Shown piece by piece: positions 1-9,850 of a stretch of DNA of 64,000 nucleotides. Origin of the DNA: Acidovorax sp. Leaf160 (lineage in GTDB: Bacteria; Pseudomonadota; Gammaproteobacteria; Burkholderiales; Burkholderiaceae_C); NCBI RefSeq assembly GCF_001424265.1, contig NZ_LMOV01000024.1:186001-250000 (forward strand), read 5' to 3'. Made by a program: the position numbers and the translations under genes. The notes under the pieces are model-generated. The model searched no databases and had not been told where the DNA came from. It saw only the letters and a program-made list of their open reading frames with translations. The first letter of the stretch is position 1, and every line of letters starts with the position of its first letter.

Positions 1-1365
<1,365 letters not shown>

Positions 1366-1591
1366 GGGAAAGCTCCAGAAGTTGAAACCGGGTCTGCGCC
1401 TGCGCCCTGGCTGAGCGAGCAAGGTGGGCGCGCGCCCATGCAAGGCAGCTGGCTTTGCTGTTCTGGTAGTGGGCAGCCGCGTTGCATGGTGGGGGAATTG
1501 GGAATAATGGGCGCGATTGTAGGCTGGCCGCGGCGCATGCGCCTGTCGGCCGCCGCCGCCGCCCCCTCACCCCTTCCTGTCCACATCGTCC

Positions 1592-2413
1592 ATGCACACG
1601 CGCACCGTTTTCTTCATCTCCGACGGCACCGGCATCACCGCGGAAACCTTCGGCAACGCCATCCTCGCGCAGTTCGACATGAAGCCGCGCCACGTGCGCC
1701 TGCCCTTCATCGACACCGAGGACAAAGCCCACCAGGTGGTGCGCCAGATCAATCACACCGCCGAGCTGGAGGGCAAGAAGCCGGTCGTCTTCACCACCCT
1801 CGTGAACATGAGCGTGCTGCGCATCATCGAGAGCGGCTGCAAGGGCATGCTGCTGGACATGTTCGGCACCTTCATCCGCCCGCTGGAAAGCGAGCTGGGC
1901 ATCAAGTCGCACCACCGCGTGGGGCGCTTCTCGGACGTGAGCCTGAGCAAGGAATACACCCAGCGCATCGACGCCATCAACTTCAGCCTGGACCACGACG
2001 ACGGCCAGAGCCACCGCGACCTGGCGGGGGCGGACGTGATCCTGGTGGGCGTGTCGCGCAGCGGCAAGACGCCGACGAGCCTGTACCTGGCCATGCAGTG
2101 CGGCCTGAAGGTGGCCAACTACCCGCTGATCCCGGAAGACTTCGACCGCCGCCAGCTGCCGCCCGCGCTGGAGCCGCACCGCAAGAAGATCTTCGGGCTG
2201 ACCATCCTGCCGGAGCGGCTTTCGCAGATCCGCAACGAGCGCCGCCCGGGGTCGAAGTACGCCGACCTGGCCAACTGCCGCTACGAGGTGTCGGAGGCCG
2301 AGGCGATGATGCGGCGCTCGGGCATCCGCTGGCTGTCCACCACCACCAAGAGCATCGAAGAGATCGCGACGACCATCCTGCAGGAAGTGCGGCCCGAACG
2401 CTTGATGTATTGA
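1592..2413 (+). CDS. ppsR: PEP synthase regulatory protein (bifunctional kinase/pyrophosphorylase, DUF299)
   Basis: 273 residues, the normal length for the family. Family members inactivate PEP synthase by ADP-dependent phosphorylation of a Thr next to the catalytic His and reactivate it by Pi-dependent dephosphorylation. The N-terminus [19 protein letters not shown] is the family signature, and a P-loop G153-VSRSGKT-160 is present. The gene is transcribed away from ppsA with about 225 bp between the two starts, which is room for two promoters. This is the standard ppsR-ppsA pairing of beta- and gammaproteobacteria. The two-way catalytic role is taken from the family and not visible in sequence alone. 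Confidence 0.95.
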   Translation: MHTRTVFFISDGTGITAETFGNAILAQFDMKPRHVRLPFIDTEDKAHQVVRQINHTAELEGKKPVVFTTLVNMSVLRIIESGCKGMLLDMFGTFIRPLESELGIKSHHRVGRFSDVSLSKEYTQRIDAINFSLDHDDGQSHRDLAGADVILVGVSRSGKTPTSLYLAMQCGLKVANYPLIPEDFDRRQLPPALEPHRKKIFGLTILPERLSQIRNERRPGSKYADLANCRYEVSEAEAMMRRSGIRWLSTTTKSIEEIATTILQEVRPERLMY

Positions 2414-2487
2414 GGGCGATGGCGCTGGCGCCCTTTGGCGGACCGGTTCAACCGCCCCGCAGGGGGCTCGGCCGTCGCACGCCCCGG

Positions 2488-2510
2488 CTTCGACGGGCTC
2501 AGCCCGAACG
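2488..2510 (+). repeat. Short dispersed repeat, TTCGAC-type
   Basis: Contains TTCGACGGGCTCAGCCCGAA. A second copy, TTCGACAAGCTCAGCCCGAA, lies at 9443-9462 and differs at two positions. Both are intergenic and next to gene 3' ends. Confidence 0.6.
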
Positions 2511-2576
2511 TATCAAAAACAATAGCTGGAAACCTTTGGCTGATAAGCGCTGGCGCCTGAAAACACCTCGAATTTC
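2511..2576 (+). repeat. Dispersed palindromic intergenic repeat, copy 1 (degenerate)
   Basis: Lies between the convergent 3' ends of ppsR and tsaD. It shows the family pattern: AATAGCTG, then an inverted pair around AAGCGCTGGCGCC, then CTCGAATTT. Other copies lie at 7611, 29131, 43424 (inverted), 47440, 52738 and 59283. Confidence 0.6.
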
Positions 2577-2582
2577 GCCCAC

Positions 2583-3659
2583 TCAGGCGGGCCGCACCGA
2601 CTGTTCCGGCTCCGGCACCGCATCCAGCGCATCCAGCGGCCAGCGCGGCTTCACGTCGAAGGCGTAGCGGGCTTCGGGCGCCTGCCGGCCGGCCGCGATG
2701 CGCATGGCGGCGGCCATGGCGATCATGGCGCCGTTGTCGGTGCACAGGTGCAGCTCGGGGTAGTGCACGCGCACCTTGGAGCGCGCGCAGGCGGCGTTCA
2801 GCTGTTCGCGCAGCAGGCGGTTGGCCCCCACGCCGCCGGCCACCACCACGCGCTGCAGACCGCTCTCCTTCAGCGCCGTCAGCGTTTTCCTGACCAGCAC
2901 GTCGACGATCGCGGCCTCGGTGCTGGCGGCGAGGTCGGCGCGGCGCGCATCCAGGTCGTCGCCCAGCTTCTTGGCCTGGGTCAGCACGGCGGTCTTCAGG
3001 CCGGCGAAGGAGAAGTCGAGGTTGCCGCTGTGCAGCAGCGGGCGCGGCAGCTTGAAGGCCGTGGCGTCGCCCTCCTGCGCCAGCCGCGACAGGGCCGGCC
3101 CGCCTGGGTATCCCAGGCCCAGCAGCTTGGCCGATTTGTCGAAGGCCTCGCCCGCGGCATCGTCGATGGTTTCGCCCAGCAGGGTGTAGCGGCCCACGCC
3201 GTCCACCCGCATCAGCTGCGTGTGGCCGCCCGACACCAGCAGCGCCACGAAAGGGAATTCCGGCGGGTCGGCGCTCAGGAACGGGGACAGCAGGTGCCCT
3301 TCCAGGTGGTGCACGCCCAGCACGGGGCGACCCAGCGACGCGCCGAGGGCGCAGGCCACGCCGGCGCCCACCAGCAGTGCGCCGGCCAGCCCGGGGCCGC
3401 GGGTGTAGGCGACCACGTCCACATCGGCCAAGCGGCACCCGGCTTCGGCCAGCACGGTTTCGGTGAGCGGCAGGACGCGGCGGATGTGGTCGCGGCTGGC
3501 CAGCTCGGGCACCACGCCGCCGTAGGCCTGGTGCATGGCGATCTGGCTGTGCAGGGCATGGGCCAGCAGCGTGGGTACGCCGGGGCCGTCGGGTGAGCGC
3601 ACCAGCGCCACACCGGTTTCGTCGCAGGACGATTCGATTCCGAGGATCAGCAAACTCAT
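2583..3659 (-). CDS. tsaD: tRNA N6-adenosine threonylcarbamoyltransferase
   Basis: Transfers threonylcarbamoyl from TC-AMP to A37 of ANN-decoding tRNAs, working with TsaB and TsaE, which are not in this window. 358 residues, a normal length. It starts [20 protein letters not shown], the ASKHA-fold opening of the Kae1/TsaD family. The metal-binding HxxxH is H118-LEG-H122, and the later VSGGHTQL and AGGVGAN nucleotide-site segments are intact. It stands alone between ppsR (convergent) and a binding-protein gene. Essential in most bacteria, so the intact frame is expected. Confidence 0.95.
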   Translation of the reverse strand: MSLLILGIESSCDETGVALVRSPDGPGVPTLLAHALHSQIAMHQAYGGVVPELASRDHIRRVLPLTETVLAEAGCRLADVDVVAYTRGPGLAGALLVGAGVACALGASLGRPVLGVHHLEGHLLSPFLSADPPEFPFVALLVSGGHTQLMRVDGVGRYTLLGETIDDAAGEAFDKSAKLLGLGYPGGPALSRLAQEGDATAFKLPRPLLHSGNLDFSFAGLKTAVLTQAKKLGDDLDARRADLAASTEAAIVDVLVRKTLTALKESGLQRVVVAGGVGANRLLREQLNAACARSKVRVHYPELHLCTDNGAMIAMAAAMRIAAGRQAPEARYAFDVKPRWPLDALDAVPEPEQSVRPA

Positions 3660-3714
3660 GCCCGGAGTTTAGGCGCAGGCCCTGCCGCCGGCTGCGCGCA
3701 AGGCCATCGCCGGC

Positions 3715-4929
3715 CTACCAGCGGTCGGACCGCATGCGCATTTCCCACCGGCCGCCGCGCAGGCTGTAGACGCCCACCGCCCCGTAGCGCTGCTCGCCCG
3801 CCGCGTCCCAGGTCATGGTGCCGGTGACAGGCGCATAGCCGTTGATGGCATGCAGCGCCTTGGCGATGGCCTTGGGATCGGCCGAGCCGGCCTGCTTGAT
3901 GGCGGCCGACAGCACGTACATCGCGTCGTAGGTGTAGTGGCCCCCGTAGGCCGGCGGCTTCTTGAACTGGGTCGTGTACTTGTCGAGGAACTGCCGGCCC
4001 GTGATGAATTCGCGGGCCTCCAGCACGGGCGAGGTGGCGTAGAGACCGTCCACCAGTCCGTCGGCCCGGGCCATGTCGGTCGTCTTGATGGTGTCGCCGC
4101 CCAGCACCGAGACGCGGGTGTGGCCGATGCCCTTCAAGGCCTCCAGCAGCGCCAGCACCTGGAAGTCGTTCAAGGTGGTGACGATCACGCCCACGTTGGC
4201 GGCCTGCAGCTTGGCAGCCGTGGCGGCGAAGTCCTTGGTGCGGTCGTCGAACGACTGGCGCACCGTGACCTGCTTCTTCTCGGCCGCCAGTTGCTGCGCG
4301 GCGCCGTCGGCCAGCCCCTTGCCGTAGGGCGTGCCGTCGTCCAGCACGGCATAGCTGGCGTGGGACAGCTGCGTGGCCGCGAAAGAGCCCATGGCCTTGG
4401 CCTGCAGCGTGTCGTTGGCGACCAGGCGGAACGTGGTGGGCAGATTGAGCTGGGTGAAGCGGGGATTGGTGGAGATGGCCAGCTGGGGAATCCCCTTCTC
4501 GCCATAAATGGGGGCAGCCTCGATGCTGACGCCGGAATTGAGATGGCCGATGACCGCCACCACGCCATCGTTCACCAGTTGCTGGGCGGCGGCCTTGCCG
4601 GCGGCGGCGTCGGCGCGGTCGTCCTGGGCGACGATCTCCAGCGTGACACGCTTGCCGTCCACCATGAAGCCGGCGCGGTTCAATTCGTCTACCGCCATGG
4701 TCGCGCCGTTGAGCAGATCCTGCCCCAGCGCGCCCAGGTTGCCCGACAGCGGCTGCGCCACGCCGATGCGGATGGTGTCGGGCACCTTGCTGCACCCGGC
4801 CAGCCCCCAGGCAGCCCCAATCAGCGCGGCAGACGCCGCCAGGCGGGCGAGCCAGCGTGGCGCCGCATCTCGCGCACCCTGCTGCACGGAAGCGGCCCGC
4901 GGGCCGCGCCCTTTCATCGACATCGTCAT
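3715..4929 (-). CDS. Branched-chain amino acid-type ABC substrate-binding lipoprotein
   Basis: 404 residues with an N-terminal hydrophobic segment ending in the lipobox GLAGC, so it is probably anchored in the periplasm. The body is a type I periplasmic-binding fold of the LivK/Peripla_BP_6 family (IRIGVAQPLSGNLGALGQDLLNGATMAVDELNRAGF). No permease or ATPase gene is adjacent, so it is an orphan receptor and its ligand cannot be told from sequence. AGAGAGGG lies about 11 bases before the ATG at 4929; a second ATG two codons in is possible. Divergent from the ANTAR gene nasT. The AmiC/AmiR-like neighbourhood is noted, but export to the periplasm argues against direct contact. Confidence 0.85.
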   Translation of the reverse strand: MTMSMKGRGPRAASVQQGARDAAPRWLARLAASAALIGAAWGLAGCSKVPDTIRIGVAQPLSGNLGALGQDLLNGATMAVDELNRAGFMVDGKRVTLEIVAQDDRADAAAGKAAAQQLVNDGVVAVIGHLNSGVSIEAAPIYGEKGIPQLAISTNPRFTQLNLPTTFRLVANDTLQAKAMGSFAATQLSHASYAVLDDGTPYGKGLADGAAQQLAAEKKQVTVRQSFDDRTKDFAATAAKLQAANVGVIVTTLNDFQVLALLEALKGIGHTRVSVLGGDTIKTTDMARADGLVDGLYATSPVLEAREFITGRQFLDKYTTQFKKPPAYGGHYTYDAMYVLSAAIKQAGSADPKAIAKALHAINGYAPVTGTMTWDAAGEQRYGAVGVYSLRGGRWEMRMRSDRW

Positions 4930-5169
4930 CTGGTGAACCCTCTCTTTGCGAATGCGTGCGTGTATAGCCGACCCGCCAGATAAAAGCTATGAGGGCGAGC
5001 CCCTGCCGCCAGGTTTGGCTATGTGGATCGCCGCTGCCCATGCAAGAACGGGCCCCGGTGCGCAACGCACTGCGCCGGTGCATGCGCGCACCCATGGCTG
5101 CCCGCGAACCGCCGGTTGGCACCCGCGCGCGGCATTTCGGCAGGTGCGTTTATTGCTTGCGCTGGCGGC

Positions 5170-5796
5170 ATGAGCGAGCCACTGAGAATCGTGGTCGTGG
5201 CCCCCGACCTCGCCATGACCGACCCCGACGACGAGCATGCGCTGGTGCAGGCCGAGCGGTCACGCACCCTGCGCATCGGTCTGCTGGAAGCGCGTTTCAA
5301 CCTCATCGCCACCCTGCCGGCCGATGTGTTCCTGCGCGAGCGCATCACCCAGCTGCAGCCCGACCTGATCATCGTGGACGCCGAGAGCGAGGCACGCGAT
5401 GCGCTCGAACACGTCGTGATGGCCACGCGCGACGAGCGCCGCCCGATCGTGATGTTCACCAATGACGAAGACACCACGCACGTCAAGGACGCGGTGGCGC
5501 TGGGCGTCTCGGCCTACATCGTCGCCGGCCTGGCGCCGCAGCGCATCCGCCCGATCCTGGACGTGGCGATGGCGCGGTTTCAGCATGAGCAGCAATTGCG
5601 CTCGCAGCTGGCCGATGCGCGATCCGAGCTCAAGGACCGCAAGACCATCGACCGTGCCAAGGGCCTGCTGATGCAGCGCCAGGGCCTGACGGAAAAGGCC
5701 GCGTACGACAAGCTGCGCAAGACGGCCATGGACAAGGGCCTGAAGCTGGTGGACGTGGCCCAGCGCATGCTGGACGTCGCCGACCTGCTGGGGTGA
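5170..5796 (+). CDS. nasT: ANTAR-domain response regulator / transcription antiterminator, NasT type
   Basis: 208 residues from ATG 5170 (MSEPLRIVVVAPDLAMTDPD); the frame is open further upstream, but the family N-terminus fits here. Residues about 1-135 form a receiver-like domain keeping one Asp (LIIVDAES) but lacking the usual C-terminal Lys, so a pseudo-receiver is likely. Residues about 140-205 are an ANTAR RNA-binding domain (KDRKTIDRAKGLLMQRQGLT, then YDKLRKTAMDKGLKLVDVA). ANTAR proteins bind paired hexaloop hairpins in leader RNA and block a terminator. Exactly such a leader lies between this gene and nrtA, so the probable target is cis-encoded. No nasS sensor gene is adjacent; NrtA-like proteins elsewhere play that role. 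Confidence 0.88.
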   Translation: MSEPLRIVVVAPDLAMTDPDDEHALVQAERSRTLRIGLLEARFNLIATLPADVFLRERITQLQPDLIIVDAESEARDALEHVVMATRDERRPIVMFTNDEDTTHVKDAVALGVSAYIVAGLAPQRIRPILDVAMARFQHEQQLRSQLADARSELKDRKTIDRAKGLLMQRQGLTEKAAYDKLRKTAMDKGLKLVDVAQRMLDVADLLG

Positions 5797-5811
5797 AGGC
5801 GCGCCGCGCGT

Positions 5812-5849
5812 GCTGCACCAGCGTGCGGCATGCCAGCCGATGGTGCAGC
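5812..5849 (+). terminator. Stem-loop after nasT
   Basis: GCTGCACCA (5812-5820) pairs perfectly with TGGTGCAGC (5841-5849) across a 20-base loop, starting 15 bases after the nasT stop. There is no T-tract, so it may be a transcript end structure or a protein site. The TGCACC/GGTGCA half-sites resemble NtrC sites but are 21 bases apart instead of 5. Confidence 0.35.
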
Positions 5850-6030
5850 GCACAAGCGCAGTGCGGGGAGCCGCAGAAGACGGGGATTCCAGCATCGCCC
5901 GCAAGCGCTGCCGTGCGCTGCTGCCACCGGGGCGCCCATCGTCTCCCTCCCAGCCCGATCAGCGTGCAGCGCCCGTTGCATCTTGACACTATGCTATCAA
6001 TAAAATAGCAAACGCACGGATCTCGCATCC

Positions 6031-6045
6031 TGGCACACCGCTTGC
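6031..6045 (+). promoter_or_regulatory. Sigma-54 promoter of the nitrate uptake operon
   Basis: TGGCACACCGCTTGC matches the -24/-12 consensus (TGGCAC-N5-TTGC) with the correct 10-base gap between GG and GC. Transcription should start near 6057, just before the first leader hairpin. This fits NtrC-dependent nitrogen control, as in Klebsiella nasF. Confidence 0.8.
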
Positions 6046-6058
6046 GTAAAGGGTGGCA

Positions 6059-6138
6059 GACCAACGCAGGTCATCGCCGATGAACGAGCAGCTCCCGCCT
6101 TGGGGGCGTCGCCCATCGCCACCGGACAAAGGCGTCCG
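6059..6138 (+). promoter_or_regulatory. ANTAR-binding leader RNA: twin hexaloop hairpins P1 and P2
   Basis: P1 is GACC-AACGCA-GGTC (6059-6072) and P2 is CGGAC-AAAGGC-GTCCG (6123-6138). Each is a perfect stem closing a six-base loop with A at position 1 and G at position 4, the signature of ANTAR targets. P2 uses bases that are also the left arm of the terminator at 6125-6196, so P2 and the terminator cannot form together. Binding of NasT to P1/P2 would therefore release nrtABD expression. Confidence 0.8.
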
Positions 6139-6196
6139 CACCCGCAGCAGCGCACTCGCATGTCGATCGCTGCCGCGGCGTGCGGACGCCTTTGTC
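6125..6196 (+). terminator. Leader terminator, antagonised by P2
   Basis: GACAAAGGCGTCCGCA (6125-6140) is perfectly complementary to TGCGGACGCCTTTGTC (6181-6196). An inner GCAGCG/CGCTGC pairing extends the stem. Downstream is GTTTGTG, a weak U-tract. The stop signal lies about 30 bases before the nrtA ATG. Confidence 0.7.
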
Positions 6197-6227
6197 GTTT
6201 GTGCCACCCGCTTCGAGGACGTGATTC

Positions 6228-7472
6228 ATGACCGATCTGTTGAAACCCAGCCTGCAACGCCGCACCGTACTGCAAGCCGCCACCGTCGGCGCCGTCGGCA
6301 TCAGCCCCGCGCTGCGGGCGCTGGTGCATGCGCAAGGCTCCGACGCGCCGGAGAAGAAGGAAGTGAAGATCGGCTTCATTCCGCTGACCGACTGCGCCAG
6401 CGTGGTGATGGCCTCGGTGCTGGGCATCGACCAGAAATACGGCGTCAAGATCATTCCCAGCAAGGAAGCCAGCTGGGCCGGCGTGCGCGACAAGCTGGTC
6501 AACGGCGAACTGGATTTCGCCCACGTGCTCTATGGCCTCGTCTACGGCGTTCACCTGGGCGTCGGCGGACCGAAGAAGGACATGGCCGTGCTGATGAACC
6601 TGAACCAGAACGGCCAGGCCATCACGCTCAGCAAGAAGCTGGCGGACAAGGGCGCCGTCAACGGCCCCACGCTGGCCAAGCTGATGGCCGCCGAAAAGCG
6701 CGAATACACCTTCGCGCAGACCTTCCCGACCGGCACCCACGCCATGTGGCTCTACTACTGGCTGGCGGCCAACGGCATCGACCCGATGAAGGAGGCCAAG
6801 GTGATCACCGTGCCGCCGCCGCAGATGGTGGCCAACATGCGCGTGGGCAACATGGACGGCTTCTGCGTGGGCGAGCCCTGGAACCACCGCGCGATCATGG
6901 ACGGCATCGGCATCACCGCCACCACCACGCAGGCAATCTGGAAGGACCATCCCGAAAAGGTGCTGGGCACCACGTCGGAATTCGTGCAGAAGTACCCCAA
7001 CACCGCCCGCGCCGTCACCGCCGCCATCCTGGAGGCCGGCCGTTGGATCGACGAGGGACTGGCCAACAAGACCAAGATGGCCGAGACCATCGCCGGCAAG
7101 GCCTATGTGAACACCAGCGTCGATGCGATCAACCAGCGCATCCTGGGCCGCTACCAGGATGGCCTGGGCAAGACCTGGGACGACCCCGACCACATGAAGT
7201 TCTACAACGGCGGCATGGCCAACTTCCCGTACCTGTCGGACGGCATGTGGTTCCTGACGCAGCACAAGCGCTGGGGCCTGCTGAAGGACCACCCTGACTA
7301 CCTGGGCGTGGCCAAGTCCATCAACCGCGTCGACGTCTACAAGCAGGCCGCCACCGCCGCCAAGGTGCCACTGCCCGCCAGCGACATGCGCACCGCCAAG
7401 CTGGTGGACGGCGTGGTCTGGGACGGCAAGGACCCGAAGAAGTACGCCGACGGCTTCAAGATCCACGCCTGA
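6228..7472 (+). CDS. nrtA: Nitrate ABC transporter substrate-binding protein (NrtA/CmpA family)
   Basis: 414 residues. The N-terminus carries a twin-arginine signal (LQRRTVLQAATVGAVG) followed by an Ala-x-Ala-like end near LVHAQ, so the protein is probably exported folded by Tat. The mature part is a type II binding fold of the NrtA/CmpA/SsuA group (VKIGFIPLTDCASVVMASVL, then FPTGTHAMWLYYWLAANGID). It is first in the operon nrtA-nrtB-nrtD and sits below the ANTAR leader. Whether it prefers nitrate or nitrite cannot be told here; the NasT leader favours nitrate/nitrite over bicarbonate or sulfonates. Confidence 0.88.
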   Translation: MTDLLKPSLQRRTVLQAATVGAVGISPALRALVHAQGSDAPEKKEVKIGFIPLTDCASVVMASVLGIDQKYGVKIIPSKEASWAGVRDKLVNGELDFAHVLYGLVYGVHLGVGGPKKDMAVLMNLNQNGQAITLSKKLADKGAVNGPTLAKLMAAEKREYTFAQTFPTGTHAMWLYYWLAANGIDPMKEAKVITVPPPQMVANMRVGNMDGFCVGEPWNHRAIMDGIGITATTTQAIWKDHPEKVLGTTSEFVQKYPNTARAVTAAILEAGRWIDEGLANKTKMAETIAGKAYVNTSVDAINQRILGRYQDGLGKTWDDPDHMKFYNGGMANFPYLSDGMWFLTQHKRWGLLKDHPDYLGVAKSINRVDVYKQAATAAKVPLPASDMRTAKLVDGVVWDGKDPKKYADGFKIHA

Positions 7473-7538
7473 CGGCGCGGCTGCCTCGTTTCCGTTTCCT
7501 TTCGCGAATCCCATCCACCGCACGCTGGAGCACACACC

Positions 7539-8504
7539 ATGGTCAGTGCCGTCTTTCACTCCCCGCTGGATTCCTCGTCGCCGCCTGCCGGCCACGCAGC
7601 ACCCTCCAATGCTATCAAAACAGTAGCTGATGGCGCAGCATCGGCGGGCGCTACCGGCCAGAATGGCTCGAAAACCGTGACTGCTGCGGGGCCTGCCGCC
7701 CCCCGCCGTGACTGGGCCGCGCTGTCGCGCAGCTTCTGGATGGCGGTGCTGCCGCCCGCCTGCGGGCTGGGCCTGCTGATCGGCCTCTGGGCCGTCGTCT
7801 CGGCCACCACGGGCCAGAGCATTCCCGGCCCGGCCGACACCTGGCAGCAGGCAGTCAGCATCTTCAGCGACCCGTTCTACCGCAACGGCCCCAACGACCA
7901 GGGCGTGGGCTGGAACGTGCTGGCGTCACTGGAGCGCGTGGCCATCGGCTTCGGCCTGGCGGCGGTGGTCGGCATTCCGGCGGGTTTCGTCATCGGGCGC
8001 TTCACCTTCCTCTCGCGCATGTTCAATCCGCTCATCAGCCTGCTGCGGCCGGTTTCGCCGCTGGCCTGGCTGCCCATCGGCTTGCTGGTGTTCAAGGGCG
8101 CCAACCCGGCGGCCATCTGGACCATCTTCATCTGTTCCATCTGGCCCATGATCATCAACACCGCCGTGGGCGTGCAGCGCGTGCCGCAGGACTATATGAA
8201 CGTGGCTCGCGTGCTGAACCTGTCGGAATGGAAGATCGCCACCACCATTTTGTTCCCCTCGGTGCTGCCCTACATGCTGACCGGCGTGCGCCTGGCCGTG
8301 GGCACGGCCTGGCTGGTGATCGTGGCCGCCGAGATGCTGACCGGCGGCGTCGGCATCGGCTTCTGGGTGTGGGACGAGTGGAACAACCTCAACGTCAAGA
8401 ACATCCTGATCGCGATCTTCGTCATCGGCATCGTCGGGCTGCTGCTCGAATACGCGCTCGTCAAGCTGGCCACGGCCTTCACGTTCGAAGAGGTGAAATC
8501 ATGA
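7539..8504 (+). CDS. nrtB: Nitrate ABC transporter permease
   Basis: 321 residues with about six membrane segments after residue 60 and the BPD_transp_1 EAA loop (SEWKIATTILFPSVLPYMLTG). The first 55 or so residues are not family-like: codons 25-45 are read through a copy of the dispersed palindromic repeat (7611-7674), giving low-complexity Ala/Gly-rich sequence. The extension is presumably cytoplasmic and tolerated. It follows nrtA by 66 bases and overlaps nrtD by four bases (ATGA), indicating translational coupling. Confidence 0.9.
   Translation: MVSAVFHSPLDSSSPPAGHAAPSNAIKTVADGAASAGATGQNGSKTVTAAGPAAPRRDWAALSRSFWMAVLPPACGLGLLIGLWAVVSATTGQSIPGPADTWQQAVSIFSDPFYRNGPNDQGVGWNVLASLERVAIGFGLAAVVGIPAGFVIGRFTFLSRMFNPLISLLRPVSPLAWLPIGLLVFKGANPAAIWTIFICSIWPMIINTAVGVQRVPQDYMNVARVLNLSEWKIATTILFPSVLPYMLTGVRLAVGTAWLVIVAAEMLTGGVGIGFWVWDEWNNLNVKNILIAIFVIGIVGLLLEYALVKLATAFTFEEVKS
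7611..7674 (+). repeat. Dispersed palindromic repeat copy inside nrtB
   Basis: Reads GCTATCAAAACAGTAGCTG, then GGCGGGCGCTACCGGC, then ATGGCTCGAAAA. It has the same arm order as the intergenic copies and lies in frame within the nrtB N-terminal extension. Confidence 0.75.
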
Positions 8505-9313
8505 ATGCATCGCTCACGTCCAAGTTCATCGAAGTCCAGCAGGTCGATCAGTTCTTCAAGACCGCCAAGGGCTTGTTCCCCGCGCTGCGCGGCATCGACC
8601 TGACCATCGCGAAGGGCGAGTTCGTGGCGCTCATCGGCCATTCGGGCTGCGGCAAGAGCACGCTGCTGAACCTGATCGCCGGCTTGACCACGCCCACCTC
8701 GGGCGCCCTGCTCTGCGCCAACAAGGAGATCAGGGGCCCGGGCCCCGAGCGCGCCGTGGTGTTCCAGAACCATTCGCTGCTGCCCTGGCTGACCTGTTTC
8801 GACAACGTCTACCTGGCGGTGGAACGCGTCTTCAGCCGTACGGAAACCAAGGCTCAGCTGCGCCAGCGCACCGACGCGGCCCTGGCCCTGGTGGGCCTGA
8901 CGCACGCCGCGCAGAAGCGCCCCGGCGAGATCTCGGGCGGCATGAAGCAGCGCGTGGGCATCGCCCGGGCCTTGTCGATGGAGCCGCAGGTGCTGCTGAT
9001 GGACGAGCCCTTCGGCGCACTGGACGCGCTGACCCGCGCCAAGCTGCAGGACGAGCTGCTGGAGATCGTGGCCCGCACGCAGAGCACGGTGGTGATGGTG
9101 ACCCACGATGTGGACGAGGCCGTGCTGCTGTCCGACAAGATCGTGATGATGACCAACGGGCCGGCGGCGACCATCGGCGAAGTGCTGCGGGTGGACATTC
9201 CGCGGCCGCGGAGTCGGGTCGCGCTGGCGGAGGATGCCGTGTATCTGCAATGCCGCAAGGCGGTGATCGACTTTCTGTACACACGGCAGGGGCATGTGGA
9301 GAAGGTGGCTTGA
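8501..9313 (+). CDS. nrtD: Nitrate ABC transporter ATP-binding protein
   Basis: 270 residues from the ATG that overlaps the nrtB stop. It has Walker A G46-HSGCGKST-54, the ABC signature ISGGMKQRVGIARAL, Walker B VLLMDEPFGALD and the switch His in VTHDVDEAV. It drives nitrate import with the NrtB dimer. It is the last gene of the operon; no nitrate or nitrite reductase follows, so assimilation enzymes must be elsewhere. The frame is open upstream within nrtB but that region is not family-like. A decayed copy of its last 140 bases lies at 14999-15137. Confidence 0.93.
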   Translation: MNASLTSKFIEVQQVDQFFKTAKGLFPALRGIDLTIAKGEFVALIGHSGCGKSTLLNLIAGLTTPTSGALLCANKEIRGPGPERAVVFQNHSLLPWLTCFDNVYLAVERVFSRTETKAQLRQRTDAALALVGLTHAAQKRPGEISGGMKQRVGIARALSMEPQVLLMDEPFGALDALTRAKLQDELLEIVARTQSTVVMVTHDVDEAVLLSDKIVMMTNGPAATIGEVLRVDIPRPRSRVALAEDAVYLQCRKAVIDFLYTRQGHVEKVA

Positions 9314-9440
9314 GCTGCCGGGCTTGTCGAGGCCTCGTTAGCGGCAGTGCTGGCGCTTGCTGAGCGGTTGATTCCCGGCCCCGGGAAGCGACCGCCCAGC
9401 ACCTGCCAGCACCTGCCAGCACCGCCCCGGCTCCGACAAG

Positions 9441-9466
9441 GCTTCGACAAGCTCAGCCCGAACGGT
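9441..9466 (+). repeat. Short dispersed repeat, TTCGAC-type, second copy
   Basis: Contains TTCGACAAGCTCAGCCCGAA in the convergent gap between nrtD and the cheY-like gene; compare 2488-2510. Confidence 0.6.
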
Positions 9467-9469
9467 CAG

Positions 9470-9835
9470 TCAAGCCGCCAACTTCTGAAAAGACCCCAGC
9501 ACCGCAGCCCCATTGAACGGCTTCACGATCCACCCCTTCACCCCCGCCGCCTTCCCCCGCTCCTTCATCGCGGGCGAACTCTCCGTCGTCAGCATCACGA
9601 CGTGGACCTTGTGGTTCCCCAGCTCGCTGCGCACCCGCTCGACCATAGTCAGACCATCCATGTTGGGCATGTTCACGTCGCACACCACGAGCTTGATGCC
9701 GCCGTCCTGCCTGAGCTTGGCCAGGCCATCGTGGCCGTCGACGGCCAGTGCCACCTGGAAGCCGTTGCTGCCCAGAAAGTTGCCCACCTCGTTGCGCACG
9801 GTGCTCGAATCGTCGACGACAAGAACGTTGGCCAT
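9470..9835 (-). CDS. CheY-like single-domain response regulator
   Basis: 121 residues consisting only of a receiver domain. The acidic pair is D8-D9, the phospho-acceptor D53 (VVCDVNMPNMDG), T83 and K105 (IVKPF) complete the active site. There is no output domain, as in CheY. It is the last gene of the minus-strand chemosensory-like operon. AGAGGAG precedes the ATG, and just upstream of that is a (GTCTTT)3 tract. Likely phosphorylated by the Hpt kinase encoded at 12506-14857. The target is unknown: a flagellar motor or a pilus motor are both possible. Confidence 0.88.
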   Translation of the reverse strand: MANVLVVDDSSTVRNEVGNFLGSNGFQVALAVDGHDGLAKLRQDGGIKLVVCDVNMPNMDGLTMVERVRSELGNHKVHVVMLTTESSPAMKERGKAAGVKGWIVKPFNGAAVLGSFQKLAA

Positions 9836-9850
9836 GAAAAGACTCCTCTA

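Noticed and set aside
3715..5796. The binding lipoprotein and the ANTAR protein as an AmiC/AmiR sensor pair
   Set aside because: The binding protein has a lipoprotein signal and should be outside the cytoplasm, and the genes are divergent. The leader before nrtA gives a simpler partner for the ANTAR protein.
5965..5980. TGCAGC-N4-GTTGCA as an NtrC site
   Set aside because: Spacing is one base short of the NtrC dyad and the match is partial. It is only a possibility, so it is not listed as a feature.
5983..6006. TTGACA followed by TAAAAT as a sigma-70 promoter for nrtA
   Set aside because: The spacer is only 12 bases, and the sigma-54 element 25 bases downstream fits the leader architecture much better.
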